A DNA stretch of 64,000 bases from Roseococcus thiosulfatophilus (GCF_017311575.1 NZ_JAFFQY010000006.1:1-64000); one strand, 5' to 3'. Shown: positions 8,247 through 18,145, counted from the stretch's first letter. Translations and numbers: made by a program. Notes: generated by a model from the sequence alone, not told the origin.

Positions 8247-9992
8247 TCAGCTCCACCATGACAATGGCCCGCTCAACACCCACAGCATGGTCGTGCAGGC
8301 CACGCCGTAGGTCAGCAGAACTACGCTGCCGAGCTTGAGGAAGTCACTGAAGCGGTAATTCCCCGGCGACATCACCATCAGATGGGTTTGATAGCCATAG
8401 GGAACGAGGAACGAGGCCGAGGCACCAAAGGCCGACATCAGCACGGCCGCCTCCGGCGGCAGGCCAGTCAATGCGGAGAACTGAAGCGCGATGGGCAACG
8501 CCGTCACGGCGGCGGCCACATTCGACAGCAACTCGGTCAGCAGCCAGGCCAGCAGGAAGATGGACAGCAGGGCCGCGAAATTGCCCGTGACCCCGAACAG
8601 CTCCACGACGCCGGTCGCCACCACCCCGTCGAAACCCGCCTGCGTGACCAGCAGCGCGAGCGTGAGCGACCCCCACAGCGCCATCATCAGCTCGAACGGA
8701 AAGAGCGCACGGAAGTCGCGCCCCCCCAGCAGCCCGAAAGCCATGGCGCCGCCCACCAGCAGCAGGGTCAGCAGCGCGAATTCCACCAGGTCGAAGATGG
8801 CGAAGAACACGAAGAAGCCGAACATGGCGGTGGCCAGGATGGCCTCGCGCCGCGACAGGGCGGTGCTGGGCGTGCCTTCGCGCACGATCAGGTGGAAGTT
8901 CGACCGGACCTCGGGGTGGGCGAAGAAGTCGCTGCCGCCGGCGATGGCCAGCATGTCGCCCGCCTTCAGCTCCGTCTCGCCGAGCTTGCCGGAAAGCCGT
9001 TCATCGCCGCGGCGGATGGCGAAGACCGAGGCACTGAAGGCCGCGCGGAAATTGCTCGACTTCAGGGTCTGACCCACCAGGGCCGAATCCTGCGCGACCA
9101 CGGCATGGTGGACCTGCAGGCCGGAGCGCTGCCGCACCTCCTCCATGACCTCGATGCCCGGAATGGCCATCAGCTCATCCACGAAGCGCACATCGCCCAC
9201 GAAGATGAGCACATCGCCATCCTGCAGGACTTCGTCGGGCCGCACCGGAGAGAGCAGCGCATCGCCGCGGATCAGCTCGGCGACGTAGAAATGGCCGAGG
9301 CTGCGCAAATGGTTCTCGGCCAGCGAACGGCCCACGAGCGCCGAGCCGGGCTCGATCCTGCCTTCCACGTGAAAGAGCTCGGGAACCGTGGGGGCCTCGA
9401 CGCCCTTCGGCGCGCGCAGGACGCGCGGCGTCGCCACCAGCAACACGAGATAGACGCAAAGGGCCGTCACCGCCCCGGGCAGGACGAAGTCGAAGAAGCC
9501 GATCTCCACGCCCTGCCGCGCCGCGAGACCCACCGTGATGAGATTGGGCGAGGTGCCGAAATGCGTCACCATCCCGCCCGCCAGCGCCACATAGGAAAGC
9601 GGCAGCAGCAATTGCCGCGGCGGGATGCGCGGGTTGCGGGCGGCGGGGCCCATCAGCGCGCCGACGACCGCCGTATTGGGCATGACCGAGGAGACCAGGA
9701 CCGCCACGCCCAGGAAGCGGCGTCGGATGGCCCCGGGCGGCTCCGGCTTGCGGCTGAAGAGCAGGTTTCGCAACCAAGTCAGCCGCCCCAGGACGCTCGA
9801 GAACACCACGAGGCACAGCACCGCGATCAGGGCAGGCTCACCCAGCTGCTGCAACACGCTGCGGGTGGGCAGGCGCTGCAGAAGCAGCACCGCCAGGATG
9901 AAGGCCAGGAAGGCCGCGGCCATGGGCACGCGGCCGCTGATCAGCGCTGCCAGCAGGCCCACCACCAGCACGACGTCAATCAGCATTTCCAT
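8247..9992 (-). CDS. SLC13/DASS-type anion permease with two RCK_C domains, probable sulfate permease
   Basis: A 581-residue inner-membrane protein. Hydrophobic segments fill residues 1-200 and 390-580. Between them, two TrkA_C-like modules (about 210-290 and 300-375) are recognisable by RIEPGSALVGRSLAEN...DVLIFVG and QDSALVGQTLKSSNF...DMLAIAGG. The NTAVVGALMGP and HFGTSPNLITVG stretches resemble the SLC13 signature regions, and a second SNVAAAVTALPIA copy lies in the C-terminal half. Proteins of this layout in algae and bacteria transport sulfate (the SAC1-like group). Placement 19 bp after cysNC supports sulfate, but substrate is inferred. Start is 9992, with an ATG two codons in also possible. 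Confidence 0.85.
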   Translation of the reverse strand: MEMLIDVVLVVGLLAALISGRVPMAAAFLAFILAVLLLQRLPTRSVLQQLGEPALIAVLCLVVFSSVLGRLTWLRNLLFSRKPEPPGAIRRRFLGVAVLVSSVMPNTAVVGALMGPAARNPRIPPRQLLLPLSYVALAGGMVTHFGTSPNLITVGLAARQGVEIGFFDFVLPGAVTALCVYLVLLVATPRVLRAPKGVEAPTVPELFHVEGRIEPGSALVGRSLAENHLRSLGHFYVAELIRGDALLSPVRPDEVLQDGDVLIFVGDVRFVDELMAIPGIEVMEEVRQRSGLQVHHAVVAQDSALVGQTLKSSNFRAAFSASVFAIRRGDERLSGKLGETELKAGDMLAIAGGSDFFAHPEVRSNFHLIVREGTPSTALSRREAILATAMFGFFVFFAIFDLVEFALLTLLLVGGAMAFGLLGGRDFRALFPFELMMALWGSLTLALLVTQAGFDGVVATGVVELFGVTGNFAALLSIFLLAWLLTELLSNVAAAVTALPIALQFSALTGLPPEAAVLMSAFGASASFLVPYGYQTHLMVMSPGNYRFSDFLKLGSVVLLTYGVACTTMLWVLSGPLSWWS

Positions 9993-10011
9993 GTGGCGGG
10001 TCCGGGCCGGC

Positions 10012-11871
10012 TCAGCCGTCGGCCATTCGGCGTTCGATCATGTCCAGCACCTGCTGCGCCAGCGCATCGGCCGCGGGGCCGCTGCCATCCAGCACCAGGT
10101 CGGCGGCCTCGGGCGGCTCGTAGGGGCTGGTCACGCCGGTGAAGTTCGCGATCTCGCCGCGCTTGGCCTTGGCGTAGAGCCCCTTCACGTCGCGCTGCAT
10201 GCAGATCTCGATGGGGGTGTCCACGAAGACCTCGAGGAATTCGCGCTCGCCCAGCATCTCGCGCACCATCTGACGCTCGGCGCGGAAGGGCGAGATGAAG
10301 GAGGCGAGCACGATCAGCCCCGCATCCACCATCAGCTTCGCCACCTCGCCCACGCGGCGGATGTTCTCCACGCGATCCTGGTCGGTGAAGCCCAGGTCCC
10401 GGTTCAGCCCATGGCGCAGGTTGTCGCCATCCAGCGAGTAGGTGTGCCGCCCGGCCCGGTGCAGCGCCTGCTCCACCAGCTTCGCCACCGTGGACTTCCC
10501 CGAGCCGGAGAGGCCCGTGAACCACAGCAGCATGGGCTTCTGCCGCAGGGCCGTGGCACGCGCCGCCTTGTCCACCAGGAAGTGTTCGTGGTGCACATTC
10601 GTCGCGCGGCGCAGCGCGAAGTTGATCATGCCGCAGCCGGCCGTGCGGTTGGTGAAGCGGTCCACCAGGATGAAGGCGCCGGTCAGGCGGTTCTGCGCGT
10701 AGGGGTCCATCGCCACGCGCTGCGCCGTGCTGAGGTTGCACAGCCCGATCTCGTTCAGCGAAAGCCGCGTGGCCGACTGGTGGTCCAGCGTCGCCACATC
10801 CACCCGGTGCTTGATGGAGGTGACCGAGGCCGAGGTCCACACATTGCCGACTCGCATCATGTACTGGCGGCCGGGAAGCATCGCTTCCTCGTCCATCCAG
10901 AGCAGGTGCGCGGCGAACTGGTCGGCCACCGCCGGGCGGTCCGCTATGGGGGCCAGCACGTCGCCGCGCGCCACGTCCACCTCGTCGGCCAGGCAGATGG
11001 TGATGGATTCGCCGGCCGACGCGCGCTCCTGGTCGCCCGCCGGGCCCAGGATTCGCGTCACATGGCTGGAAACCCCCGAGGCCGCGACCACGATGTTCTC
11101 GCCCACCGCGACCGCGCCGCTCGCCACCGTGCCGGAGAAGCCGCGGAAATCCTGGTTGGGGCGGTTCACCCACTGCACCGGGAAGCGGAAGGGGATCTGG
11201 GTCAGTTCCTCCTCCACGCTCACGCTTTCCAGGTGCTCCAGCAGCGTCTCGCCGCGGTACCAGGGCGTGTTGCCGGAGCGGGTGCTGACATTGTCGCCGA
11301 AGCGGCCGGACACGGGGATCGGCACCATGGTGTGGAAGCCGAACCCCGCCGCGAAGGTGGCGTATTCGCCCACGATGCGGTCGAAGACCTGCTGGTCGAA
11401 ATTCACCAGGTCGATCTTGTTCACCGCCAGCACGACATGCCGGATGCCGAGCAGCGAGCAGATGTAGGAATGGCGCCGCGTCTGCGTCAGCAGCCCCTTG
11501 CGCGCATCCACGAGGATGATGGCGAGTTCCGAGTTGGAGGCGCCGGTCGCCATGTTGCGCGTGTACTGCTCATGGCCCGGGCAATCGGCCACGATGAAGC
11601 TGCGCCGCGGGGTGGTGAAGAAGCGGTAGGCGACGTCGATGGTGATGCCCTGCTGGCGCTCGGCCTCCAGCCCGTCCACGAGGAGGGCGAGGTCCACCTC
11701 CTCCCCCACGGTGCCGTGCTTGCGGCTGTCGCGGGTGATGGCGGCGAGGGTGTCCTCCATGATCATCTGGCTGTCGTAGAGAAGCCGGCCGATCAGCGTG
11801 GACTTGCCGTCATCCACGGAGCCGCAGGTGAGAACGCGCAGCAGGCCGCGCGACATGGTGCTGCCGTCCAT
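10012..11871 (-). CDS. cysNC: Bifunctional sulfate adenylyltransferase subunit 1 / adenylylsulfate kinase
   Basis: A 619-residue fusion. The N-terminal GTPase (CysN) part drives ATP sulfurylase and shows G1 [10 protein letters not shown]3 [15 protein letters not shown] and G4 NKID. The C-terminal APS kinase (CysC), from about residue 430, has its own P-loop GLSGSGKST and phosphorylates APS to PAPS. Start at 11871 is one base after the cysD stop and has GAGGGG upstream; a longer frame from 11922 runs into cysD. The CysC part means the pathway can yield PAPS, the donor needed by the two sulfotransferases in this window, as well as sulfur for cysteine. Confidence 0.96.
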   Translation of the reverse strand: MDGSTMSRGLLRVLTCGSVDDGKSTLIGRLLYDSQMIMEDTLAAITRDSRKHGTVGEEVDLALLVDGLEAERQQGITIDVAYRFFTTPRRSFIVADCPGHEQYTRNMATGASNSELAIILVDARKGLLTQTRRHSYICSLLGIRHVVLAVNKIDLVNFDQQVFDRIVGEYATFAAGFGFHTMVPIPVSGRFGDNVSTRSGNTPWYRGETLLEHLESVSVEEELTQIPFRFPVQWVNRPNQDFRGFSGTVASGAVAVGENIVVAASGVSSHVTRILGPAGDQERASAGESITICLADEVDVARGDVLAPIADRPAVADQFAAHLLWMDEEAMLPGRQYMMRVGNVWTSASVTSIKHRVDVATLDHQSATRLSLNEIGLCNLSTAQRVAMDPYAQNRLTGAFILVDRFTNRTAGCGMINFALRRATNVHHEHFLVDKAARATALRQKPMLLWFTGLSGSGKSTVAKLVEQALHRAGRHTYSLDGDNLRHGLNRDLGFTDQDRVENIRRVGEVAKLMVDAGLIVLASFISPFRAERQMVREMLGEREFLEVFVDTPIEICMQRDVKGLYAKAKRGEIANFTGVTSPYEPPEAADLVLDGSGPAADALAQQVLDMIERRMADG

Positions 11872-11872
11872 C

Positions 11873-12793
11873 TCAGAAATACCCCTCGCGCTTCTTGCGT
11901 TCCATCGAGGCTTCCTGGTCATTGTCGATCAGGCGGCCGTGGCGTTCGGAGACGCGGGAGAGGCGCAGCTCCTCCAGCACCTCTTCCATCGTCTGGGCGC
12001 GGCTTTCATGCGCGCCGGTCAGCGGCCAGTCGCCCATGGTGCGGAAGCGCACCCACATGTTCTCGATCTGCTCGCCCTCGTTCAGCGGCATCCGGTCATC
12101 ATCGCGCATGATCAGCGCGCCGCCGCGCCGAAGCACAGGCCGCTCGGCCGCGAAATAAAGGGGCACGACAGGGATCTGCTCCGCCGCGATGTAGTCCCAC
12201 ACGTCGAACTCGGTCCAGTTCGAGATGGGGAAGACGCGCATGGTCTCGCCGGGCGCGATGCGCGTGTTGTAGAGGCCCCACAGCTCCGGCCGCTGGCCGC
12301 GCGGTTCCCACACATGGCCGGGGGCGCGGTGGGAGAAGACACGCTCCTTCGCGCGGGCCTTTTCCTCGTCGCGCCGCGCGCCGCCGAGGGCCGCGTCATA
12401 GCCGCCGATGTCCAGCGCCTGCTTCAGCGCCTGGGTGCCCATCACGTCCATATGGACCTGGCTGCCATGGGTCAGCGGGCCGATGCCGCGCGCAAGGCCG
12501 TCGGGATTGGTGTGGACGATCAGCCTGGCGCCCAGCTCCGCCGCGCGGCGGTCGCGGAACTCCAGCATGTCGCGGAAATCCCAGCCGGTCGCGATGTGCA
12601 GCAGGGGGAAGGGAATGCGGCCGGGCGCGAAGGCCTTCATGGCCAGGTGCAGCACCACCGAGCTGTCCTTGCCGATCGAGTAGAGCAGCACCGGGTTGCG
12701 GAAGCTGGCAGCCGTCTCCCGAATGATGGCGATCCCTTCGGCCTCGAGCCGTCGCAGGTGAGGGCTGAGGCTGTGGGTCTGGACGGGCTGCAT
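11873..12793 (-). CDS. cysD: Sulfate adenylyltransferase subunit 2
   Basis: The 306-residue catalytic subunit of ATP sulfurylase makes APS from ATP and sulfate together with CysN. The PP-loop motif [13 protein letters not shown] lies near residue 40, and the conserved [14 protein letters not shown] segment is near 160. Start ATG at 12793 has GAGGA eight bases upstream. It is the first gene of the cysD-cysNC-permease operon, with a candidate promoter at 12936-12963. Length and sequence look complete. Confidence 0.96.
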   Translation of the reverse strand: MQPVQTHSLSPHLRRLEAEGIAIIRETAASFRNPVLLYSIGKDSSVVLHLAMKAFAPGRIPFPLLHIATGWDFRDMLEFRDRRAAELGARLIVHTNPDGLARGIGPLTHGSQVHMDVMGTQALKQALDIGGYDAALGGARRDEEKARAKERVFSHRAPGHVWEPRGQRPELWGLYNTRIAPGETMRVFPISNWTEFDVWDYIAAEQIPVVPLYFAAERPVLRRGGALIMRDDDRMPLNEGEQIENMWVRFRTMGDWPLTGAHESRAQTMEEVLEELRLSRVSERHGRLIDNDQEASMERKKREGYF

Positions 12794-12935
12794 GAAGGTA
12801 TCCTCGTAGGTCGCGGAGGCACCCGAGACTGGGAACCCCGGCGCGTCTGGGCCGTATCAAACCGTTTCCCCGGGCCAGTCGCATGGGCATGCCGCACACG
12901 CCTTGTCCCAGAAACATTCCCCCGAAGGGTGCCGC

Positions 12936-12963
12936 AAACTAGCATTAACCTCTTGGCCGTCAA
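12936..12963 (-). promoter_or_regulatory. Candidate sigma-70-type promoter for cysD operon
   Basis: On the minus strand TTGACG (12963-12958) and TAGTTT (12941-12936) are separated by 16 bases, about 145 bp upstream of the cysD start. The 12794-13067 gap around it is clearly less GC-rich than the genes. The -10 box is imperfect, so this is a suggestion only. I see no CysB-like operator. Confidence 0.35.
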
Positions 12964-13067
12964 TCAAGCCAAAGGGTCATCAAGTGATTGCAATCCAGCA
13001 AAATTGCCGAAGCCAATGGCATTTCCGCGCCAAGGCGCCGCGTTTTGCTGCAATATGAAAATTGCGC

Positions 13068-14060
13068 TTACTCTAGCGTATCGCCGAAGTAGGCGCGCCA
13101 CCACGTCACGAAGTGGGTCAGCCCGGCGCGGAGGTCGGTGGTGGGGGTCCAGCCGAAGTCTCGCCGCATGGCCGAGATGTCGGCGAAGGTCGTGGGCACA
13201 TCCCCCGGCTGCATGGGCTTCAGCACACGCTTCGCCGGCACGCCCAGCAGCTCCTCCAGGATGGCGACGAGGTCGAGCAGCTGCTCCGGCCGGTTGTTCC
13301 CGATGTTGTAGATCCGGTGCCCGCCGCCCGGCATAGGGTGATCGAGCGCCGCCATCACGCCCTGGACGATGTCGTCCACATAGGTGAAGTCACGCAGCAT
13401 CCGCCCCTCGTTGAAGAGCTGGATGGGCCGTCCGGCCAGCATGGCCTCCGTGAACAGCCAATAGGCCATGTCGGGCCGCCCCCAGGGGCCGTAGACGGTG
13501 AAGAAGCGCAAACCGGTGAGCGACAGGCCGAACAGGTCCGCATAGGCGCTGCTCATCGCCTCATCCGCCAGCTTCGTCGCGGCGTAGAGCGAGGCGGGAC
13601 GGTCCACGCGGTCGGTCTCGCGGAAGGCGCCATCCGTGCGGCGCCCATAGACCGAGCTGGTCGAGGCATAGACGACATGGCCGATGCGCCCCTCGGACCG
13701 GCGCACCGCCTCCAGCACCGACAAATGCCCCGTGACGTTGGAGGCGGTGTAGGCGAAGGGCGCCTCCAGCGACCAGCGCACGCCCGCCTGCGCGCCCAGA
13801 TGGGCCACGCGGTCAATGTCGGGGTTGGCGCGCAGCAGCGCCAGCACCGCCTCATGGTCGGCGAGGTCGAGCCGGACCATCGCGAACTGGTCCGCCGGCG
13901 CGTCGCCGGTCAGCGCGGTGAGGCGCGCCTGCTTCAGCGCCGGATCGTAATAGGCGTTGAAGTTGTCGAGGCCGAGCACCACCTCGCCGCGCGCGAGCAG
14001 CGCCTGGCAGAGATGCGCCCCGATGAACCCGGCCGCCCCCGTGACGAGAACCCTGCCCAT
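13068..14060 (-). CDS. NAD-dependent sugar epimerase, UDP-glucuronate 4-epimerase-like
   Basis: A 330-residue short-chain dehydrogenase-type epimerase. It starts GRVLVTGAAGFIGAHL, a GxxGxxG NAD site. It carries LDNFNAYYDPALKQARL, a block typical of UDP-glucuronate 4-epimerases, STSSVYG with the catalytic serine, and YAATK with the Tyr-x3-Lys pair. Such enzymes turn UDP-GlcA into UDP-GalA. It is divergent from ugd, which makes UDP-GlcA, so the two supply adjacent steps. Start ATG 14060 follows GGAGTGG; an upstream frame to 14150 is rejected. dTDP-glucose dehydratase is less likely, given the uronate-type block. Confidence 0.88.
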   Translation of the reverse strand: MGRVLVTGAAGFIGAHLCQALLARGEVVLGLDNFNAYYDPALKQARLTALTGDAPADQFAMVRLDLADHEAVLALLRANPDIDRVAHLGAQAGVRWSLEAPFAYTASNVTGHLSVLEAVRRSEGRIGHVVYASTSSVYGRRTDGAFRETDRVDRPASLYAATKLADEAMSSAYADLFGLSLTGLRFFTVYGPWGRPDMAYWLFTEAMLAGRPIQLFNEGRMLRDFTYVDDIVQGVMAALDHPMPGGGHRIYNIGNNRPEQLLDLVAILEELLGVPAKRVLKPMQPGDVPTTFADISAMRRDFGWTPTTDLRAGLTHFVTWWRAYFGDTLE

Positions 14061-14133
14061 GACCCACTCCCTGCGCCGCCGACCATGCCAGCCACCCGTG
14101 GGACGCAGGGTGTTTCTGCCGGCTGGCCAAGTG

Positions 14134-14163
14134 TTGTGCAATATACGCAACTGCCGATAATGG
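14134..14163 (+). promoter_or_regulatory. Weak promoter candidate upstream of ugd
   Basis: TTGTGC (14134-14139) and TAATGG (14158-14163) are 18 bases apart in the 173-bp gap between divergent epimerase and ugd genes. The boxes overlap an imperfect dyad (GTTG...CAAC, 14133-14151) that could bind a regulator. The match is modest. Confidence 0.28.
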
Positions 14164-14233
14164 GAGTCGTGGCGACGCCATCGCCCGCTCTGCTTTACAG
14201 CGTGCAGACACCGAATAACCGGAAGGTTAAGAT

Positions 14234-15553
14234 ATGCGTATCGCGATCCTCGGTGCCGGCTATGTCGGCCTCGTGTCGGCGGCCTGTTTCGCCGAATTCG
14301 GCACGGAGGTCACGCTGGTGGACACGGATGCCGGCCGGATCGGCATGCTGCACGAGGGGCGCATGCCCATCTACGAGCCCGGGCTGGAGGCGCTGGTCGC
14401 GGACAATGTGCGCGAGGGACGCCTCTCCTTCACCCAGGACCTGGCCGCGGCCATGCAGGGGGCAGAGGCCGTGTTCCTGGCCGTCGGCACGCCCACACGC
14501 CGCGGGGATGGCCATGCCGACCTCACCTACGTCTTCGCGGCCGCCGAGGAGGTGGCCCGCACCGCCACCAAGCCGCTCGTGCTGGTGACGAAGTCCACGG
14601 TGCCCGTGGGCACGGGGCGCGAGGTGAAGCGGCGCGTCCAGGCGGTGCGGCCCGACCTCGACATCGCCGTCGCCTCCAACCCCGAATTCCTGCGCGAAGG
14701 CGCCGCGATCGGCGACTTCATGCGCCCGGACCGCGTCGTGATCGGCGTGGAGGACGGTGAGGCGGGGGCGCGGGCCGAGGCGGTGCTGCGGCGGCTCTAC
14801 CGCCCGCTCTTTCTCATCGAGACGCCCATGGTGGCCACGCGCCTCGAGACGGCCGAGATCATCAAATACGCCGCCAACGCCTTCCTCGCCATGAAGATCA
14901 GCTTCATCAACGAGGTGGCGGATCTGTGCGAGGCGGCGGGCGGCGACGTGCATGACGTGGCGCGCGGCATCGGCCTCGATGGCCGCATCGGGCGGAAATT
15001 CCTGCATGCGGGGCCGGGCTATGGCGGTTCCTGCTTTCCCAAGGACACGCTGGCCTTCGCGCGTTCGGCACAGGACCTCGGAACGCCGCTGCGCCTGATC
15101 GAGACCACCATCGCGGTGAATGATTCGCGCAAGATGGCGATGGCCGACCGCGTCATCCGCGCCTGCGGCGGCGATGTGGACGGCAAGGTCATCGCCATCC
15201 TGGGCCTGACCTTCAAGCCCGAGACGGATGACATGCGCGACGCCCCCTCGCTCGAAATCATCCCGCGCCTGGTGGCCGCCGGCGCGCATATCCGCGCGCA
15301 TGATCCGGAGGGCATGGATGCTGCCCGCCGCCTTCTGCCCGCCACGGTGGAATATGCCTCGGGCGCGCTCAACGCGGCCCAGGGGGCAGACGCCGTCGTG
15401 CTGCTGACCGAGTGGAACGAGTACCGCAACATCGCCCCCGGCAAGCTGCGCAACATGATGCGCGGAAACCTGCTGCTGGATCTCCGCAATGTCTACGACC
15501 CGCCGGCGATGCGCGAGGCAGGCTTCACCTATCATTCGATCGGACGGCCGTGA
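14234..15553 (+). CDS. ugd: UDP-glucose 6-dehydrogenase
   Basis: The 439-residue enzyme oxidises UDP-glucose to UDP-glucuronate with two NAD+. The N-terminal Rossmann signature GAGYVGLVSAACFAE (residues 7-21), the conserved KSTVPVGTG, and the catalytic cysteine block GGSCFPKDT near residue 266 are all present. The start ATG at 14234 follows GGAAGG. Together with the divergent epimerase it would provide UDP-GlcA and UDP-GalA for an acidic polysaccharide. Confidence 0.96.
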   Translation: MRIAILGAGYVGLVSAACFAEFGTEVTLVDTDAGRIGMLHEGRMPIYEPGLEALVADNVREGRLSFTQDLAAAMQGAEAVFLAVGTPTRRGDGHADLTYVFAAAEEVARTATKPLVLVTKSTVPVGTGREVKRRVQAVRPDLDIAVASNPEFLREGAAIGDFMRPDRVVIGVEDGEAGARAEAVLRRLYRPLFLIETPMVATRLETAEIIKYAANAFLAMKISFINEVADLCEAAGGDVHDVARGIGLDGRIGRKFLHAGPGYGGSCFPKDTLAFARSAQDLGTPLRLIETTIAVNDSRKMAMADRVIRACGGDVDGKVIAILGLTFKPETDDMRDAPSLEIIPRLVAAGAHIRAHDPEGMDAARRLLPATVEYASGALNAAQGADAVVLLTEWNEYRNIAPGKLRNMMRGNLLLDLRNVYDPPAMREAGFTYHSIGRP

Positions 15554-15607
15554 GGCTGGTCCGGAACTCGCTGTTCCCGCGCGGTCGTCGCGCATGCGTC
15601 GCGACAA

Positions 15608-15622
15608 ACGCCGCATCGGCGT
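15608..15622 (+). terminator. Short GC hairpin after ugd
   Basis: ACGCCG (15608-15613) and CGGCGT (15617-15622) form a perfect six-base stem with a three-base loop, 55 bp past the ugd stop. No T-tract follows. The rest of the 15554-15811 gap contains no supportable gene. Confidence 0.3.
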
Positions 15623-15794
15623 CGCGTGCGCCCTCGCCCAAGCCTGACGCATCAAGCGTGCCGGCATCGGCATGGCCTTCAATCACGGGTTCATTCACCC
15701 CGAGGTGACGCAGGCCATGCGCGCGGCATGCCTGCCCCTGCGTGACCACGGCGTGAAAGCGCTGTCTCGCTTGCCCTCACATTGCCGGACCGCA

Positions 15795-15808
15795 GCCCCA
15801 TATGGGGC
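15795..15808. promoter_or_regulatory. 14-bp perfect palindrome next to the glycosyltransferase start
   Basis: GCCCCATATGGGGC is a perfect palindrome ending three bases before the ATG at 15812. It occupies the position where a ribosome binding site would be. It could be an operator for a dimeric regulator or a hairpin limiting translation. The nearest other start is a TTG at 15782. Confidence 0.4.
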
Positions 15809-15811
15809 CGG

Positions 15812-17017
15812 ATGGATACCGCCACCCACCCCGCCCCAGGCGGCGACACCGAAGCGCCCGGCCTGGAACTGACCATTCTCATGCCCTGCCTCAACGAGGC
15901 GGAGACTTTGGCGATGTGCATTCGCGAGGCGCAGGATTTCCTGGCACGCAGCGGCATCGCGGGCGAAGTGCTGGTGGCCGACAATGGCAGCACCGACGGT
16001 TCGCAGGAGATCGCGCAGCGGCTGGGGGCCCGCGTGGTCCCCATCACGGAGCGCGGCTATGGCGCGGCGCTGCGCGGCGGAATCGCGGCGGCGCGCGGCC
16101 GCTTCGTCATCATGGGCGACAGCGACAACTCCTATGACTTCGCGAACCTCGACGGCTTCGTGGCGGAACTGCGCGCAGGCGCGGACCTCGTCATGGGCAA
16201 CCGCTTTCGCGGTGGCATCGAGAAGGGCGCGATGCCCTTCCTGCACCGCTACCTGGGCAACCCAGTGCTGAGCTTCATCGGAAGGTTGCTGTTCCGCGTG
16301 CCGGCGGGCGACTTCCATTGCGGGCTGCGCGGCTTCTCCCGTGCGCGCATCATGGAGCTAGGCCTGACGACGCCGGGCATGGAGTTCGCCTCCGAGATGG
16401 TGGTGCGCGCCGCCCTCGCCCGCTACCGGATCGTCGAGGTGCCCACCCGGCTGCGCCCCGATGGGCGCTCGCGCCCGCCGCACCTGCGGACCTGGCGCGA
16501 TGGCTGGCGGCATCTGCGCTTCCTGCTGTTCTATTCGCCGCGCTGGCTGTTCCTCTATCCGGGGCTGGCGCTGCTGGGGTTTGGCGCGCTGGTCTCGGGG
16601 CTGCTCTTCCCAGGCCCGCTCCGGGTCGCGGGCGTCACCTTCGACATGCACTCCTTCATGGCAGGTTGCCTCGCCGTTCTGGTGGGGCTGCAGGTGGTCA
16701 CCTTCGCCGTGATCTCGAAGCAGGTGGGGGTGCGGCGCGGCTACCTGCCGCCACCCACCGGGCTGGATGCGCGGCTGCTCGGCCTGCTGAACTTCGAGCG
16801 CGGGCTGATCCTGGCCGCCTTCCTGGTGCTGCTGGGTGGCGCGGGCATGGCCGACACGCTGACGGACTGGGTGGGCCGCGGCTTCGGGCCCCTGGAGGAT
16901 CCACGTTCCCCCCGCCTCTTCCTCGCCTCGATGACGGTGCTGGTGGCGGGCATCCAGCTGGCCTTCACCGCCTCGCTGGCCAGCATCATCGAGATGGCGC
17001 AGCCCGCGCGGCGTTAG
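15812..17017 (+). CDS. Membrane-bound GT2 glycosyltransferase, polyprenyl-phosphate sugar transferase type
   Basis: A 401-residue protein. Residues ~20-230 are a GT-A domain with LTILMPCLNEAETL, DNGSTDGS and MGDSDNSYDF (DxD-like), and GLRGFSR as in dolichyl/undecaprenyl-phosphate sugar transferases. The C-terminal part has about four hydrophobic segments (near 235-265, 275-300, 330-350 and 370-390) that would anchor it in the inner membrane. It probably charges polyprenyl phosphate with a sugar. The ATG at 15812 is chosen over the TTG at 15782; neither has a clear Shine-Dalgarno site, and a palindrome lies directly upstream. The gene ends three bases before the convergent phnM-like gene. Confidence 0.85.
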   Translation: MDTATHPAPGGDTEAPGLELTILMPCLNEAETLAMCIREAQDFLARSGIAGEVLVADNGSTDGSQEIAQRLGARVVPITERGYGAALRGGIAAARGRFVIMGDSDNSYDFANLDGFVAELRAGADLVMGNRFRGGIEKGAMPFLHRYLGNPVLSFIGRLLFRVPAGDFHCGLRGFSRARIMELGLTTPGMEFASEMVVRAALARYRIVEVPTRLRPDGRSRPPHLRTWRDGWRHLRFLLFYSPRWLFLYPGLALLGFGALVSGLLFPGPLRVAGVTFDMHSFMAGCLAVLVGLQVVTFAVISKQVGVRRGYLPPPTGLDARLLGLLNFERGLILAAFLVLLGGAGMADTLTDWVGRGFGPLEDPRSPRLFLASMTVLVAGIQLAFTASLASIIEMAQPARR

Positions 17018-17020
17018 GCC

Positions 17021-18145
17021 TCAGCCGAGGCGCGCCGAGGCGGAAGGCGCGATCCAGGCAGGCTCGCCCCCCAGGAAGACGGCCGCGAGTGAACCCTCCG
17101 GCGTGACGAGGGCCAGGTCGCCCCGCAGGCCGGGCGCGATCCGCCCACGGTCGGTCAGGCCCAGGGCTCGGGCCGGGTTTTCCGACACCAGCGCCCAGGC
17201 CTGCGCCAGCGTCATCGCGCCGCGGGCCGCCATCCGGAAGGGTGCCGCCAGCAGCGCGGGCCAGTGGTAGTCGGAGGCCAGCACCGTCACGAGGCCGCGC
17301 TCGGCCAGCGGCGCGGCACTCGCCCAGCCCAGATGGCTGCCGCCGCGCACCACATTGGGCGCGCCCATCACCACGGGCTCGGCATGGGCGCGCGCGTCTT
17401 CCGCCACGGCCTCGGCCATGGGGAATTCGCAGATATGGGCGCCGAGGGCGCGGAACTTGGCGCGTTGGTCGAGCGTGGCGTCGTCGTGGCTCAGCATGGG
17501 CACCCCCGCCGCGCGGCAGGCGGCGGCCATGCGGGCGCGGCTTTCGGGCACTTCGCCGCGGCGGGACTTGGCGCGCAGCGCCAGCGCCTCGAACTCCGCC
17601 TCGCCCACCCCGGCGCGGCCCGCATACTTGCCGAGCTCCTTGGGGTTGGAGAGCTTCTTCACGATGCCGGGTGTGTGGTCGTTGAAACCCAGCACATGCA
17701 CGCGGCCGGCGGAGATGGCGCCGAGCGCATCAGGCTCGGCGTCCAGGTTGTCGGCCTCGAAGCGCAGATGCACGCGCAGGTCGGCGCCAGGGGGCGGCGC
17801 GGCCAGGGCATCCAGCGTGGCGCGGAAGGTCTCGACCGAGCGCAGCCCGGGCTCCCAGGAGAGCGTCACCCCCAGGCACGCCGTGGTGATGCCCGAGGCC
17901 AGGCATTGCGCGGCGGCGTCACGCAGCGCGAAGTCCGTGGGGAAGGCCACGCCGGGCCGCGGCTGGATCGCGCGCTCATGCGCGTCGCCATGGATGTCCA
18001 CCAGGCCCGGCATGACGCACAGGCCCGTGGCGTCGAAGCCCCGCCCCGCCCCGCCCTCGGCGATGACGCCCCCGGACAGATGGACCTCGCCCGGGACGAG
18101 CCGGCCCTCGCGCAGCACCTCGCCGCCCGTGATGCGCCAGCTCAT
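17021..18145 (-). CDS. PhnM-like amidohydrolase, second copy in the locus
   Basis: A 374-residue metal-dependent hydrolase related to PhnM, the alpha-D-ribose 1-methylphosphonate 5-triphosphate diphosphatase. It has MPGLVDIHGDAHERAI, where canonical PhnM reads VDVHTDNLERQ. Further shared blocks are FNDHTPG, LSHDDAT, GAPNVVRGGSH and LASDYHWPALL. The start ATG at 18145 overlaps the phnF stop (ATGA), so regulator and enzyme are co-translated, away from the main phn operon. It may act on a different ribosyl phosphonate or on an adenylated/triphosphate intermediate; this is inference. The gene is complete and metal-site residues appear intact. Confidence 0.83.
   Translation of the reverse strand: MSWRITGGEVLREGRLVPGEVHLSGGVIAEGGAGRGFDATGLCVMPGLVDIHGDAHERAIQPRPGVAFPTDFALRDAAAQCLASGITTACLGVTLSWEPGLRSVETFRATLDALAAPPPGADLRVHLRFEADNLDAEPDALGAISAGRVHVLGFNDHTPGIVKKLSNPKELGKYAGRAGVGEAEFEALALRAKSRRGEVPESRARMAAACRAAGVPMLSHDDATLDQRAKFRALGAHICEFPMAEAVAEDARAHAEPVVMGAPNVVRGGSHLGWASAAPLAERGLVTVLASDYHWPALLAAPFRMAARGAMTLAQAWALVSENPARALGLTDRGRIAPGLRGDLALVTPEGSLAAVFLGGEPAWIAPSASARLG

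Noticed and set aside
8053-8283. 76-codon minus-strand frame in the AT-rich gap
   Set aside because: It overlaps the end of the permease and the terminator, and has no ribosome binding site. The region is better read as terminator plus promoter.
9625-12111. 828-codon open frame on the plus strand
   Set aside because: Antisense to cysNC, cysD and the permease; no recognisable domain and shadow-like composition.
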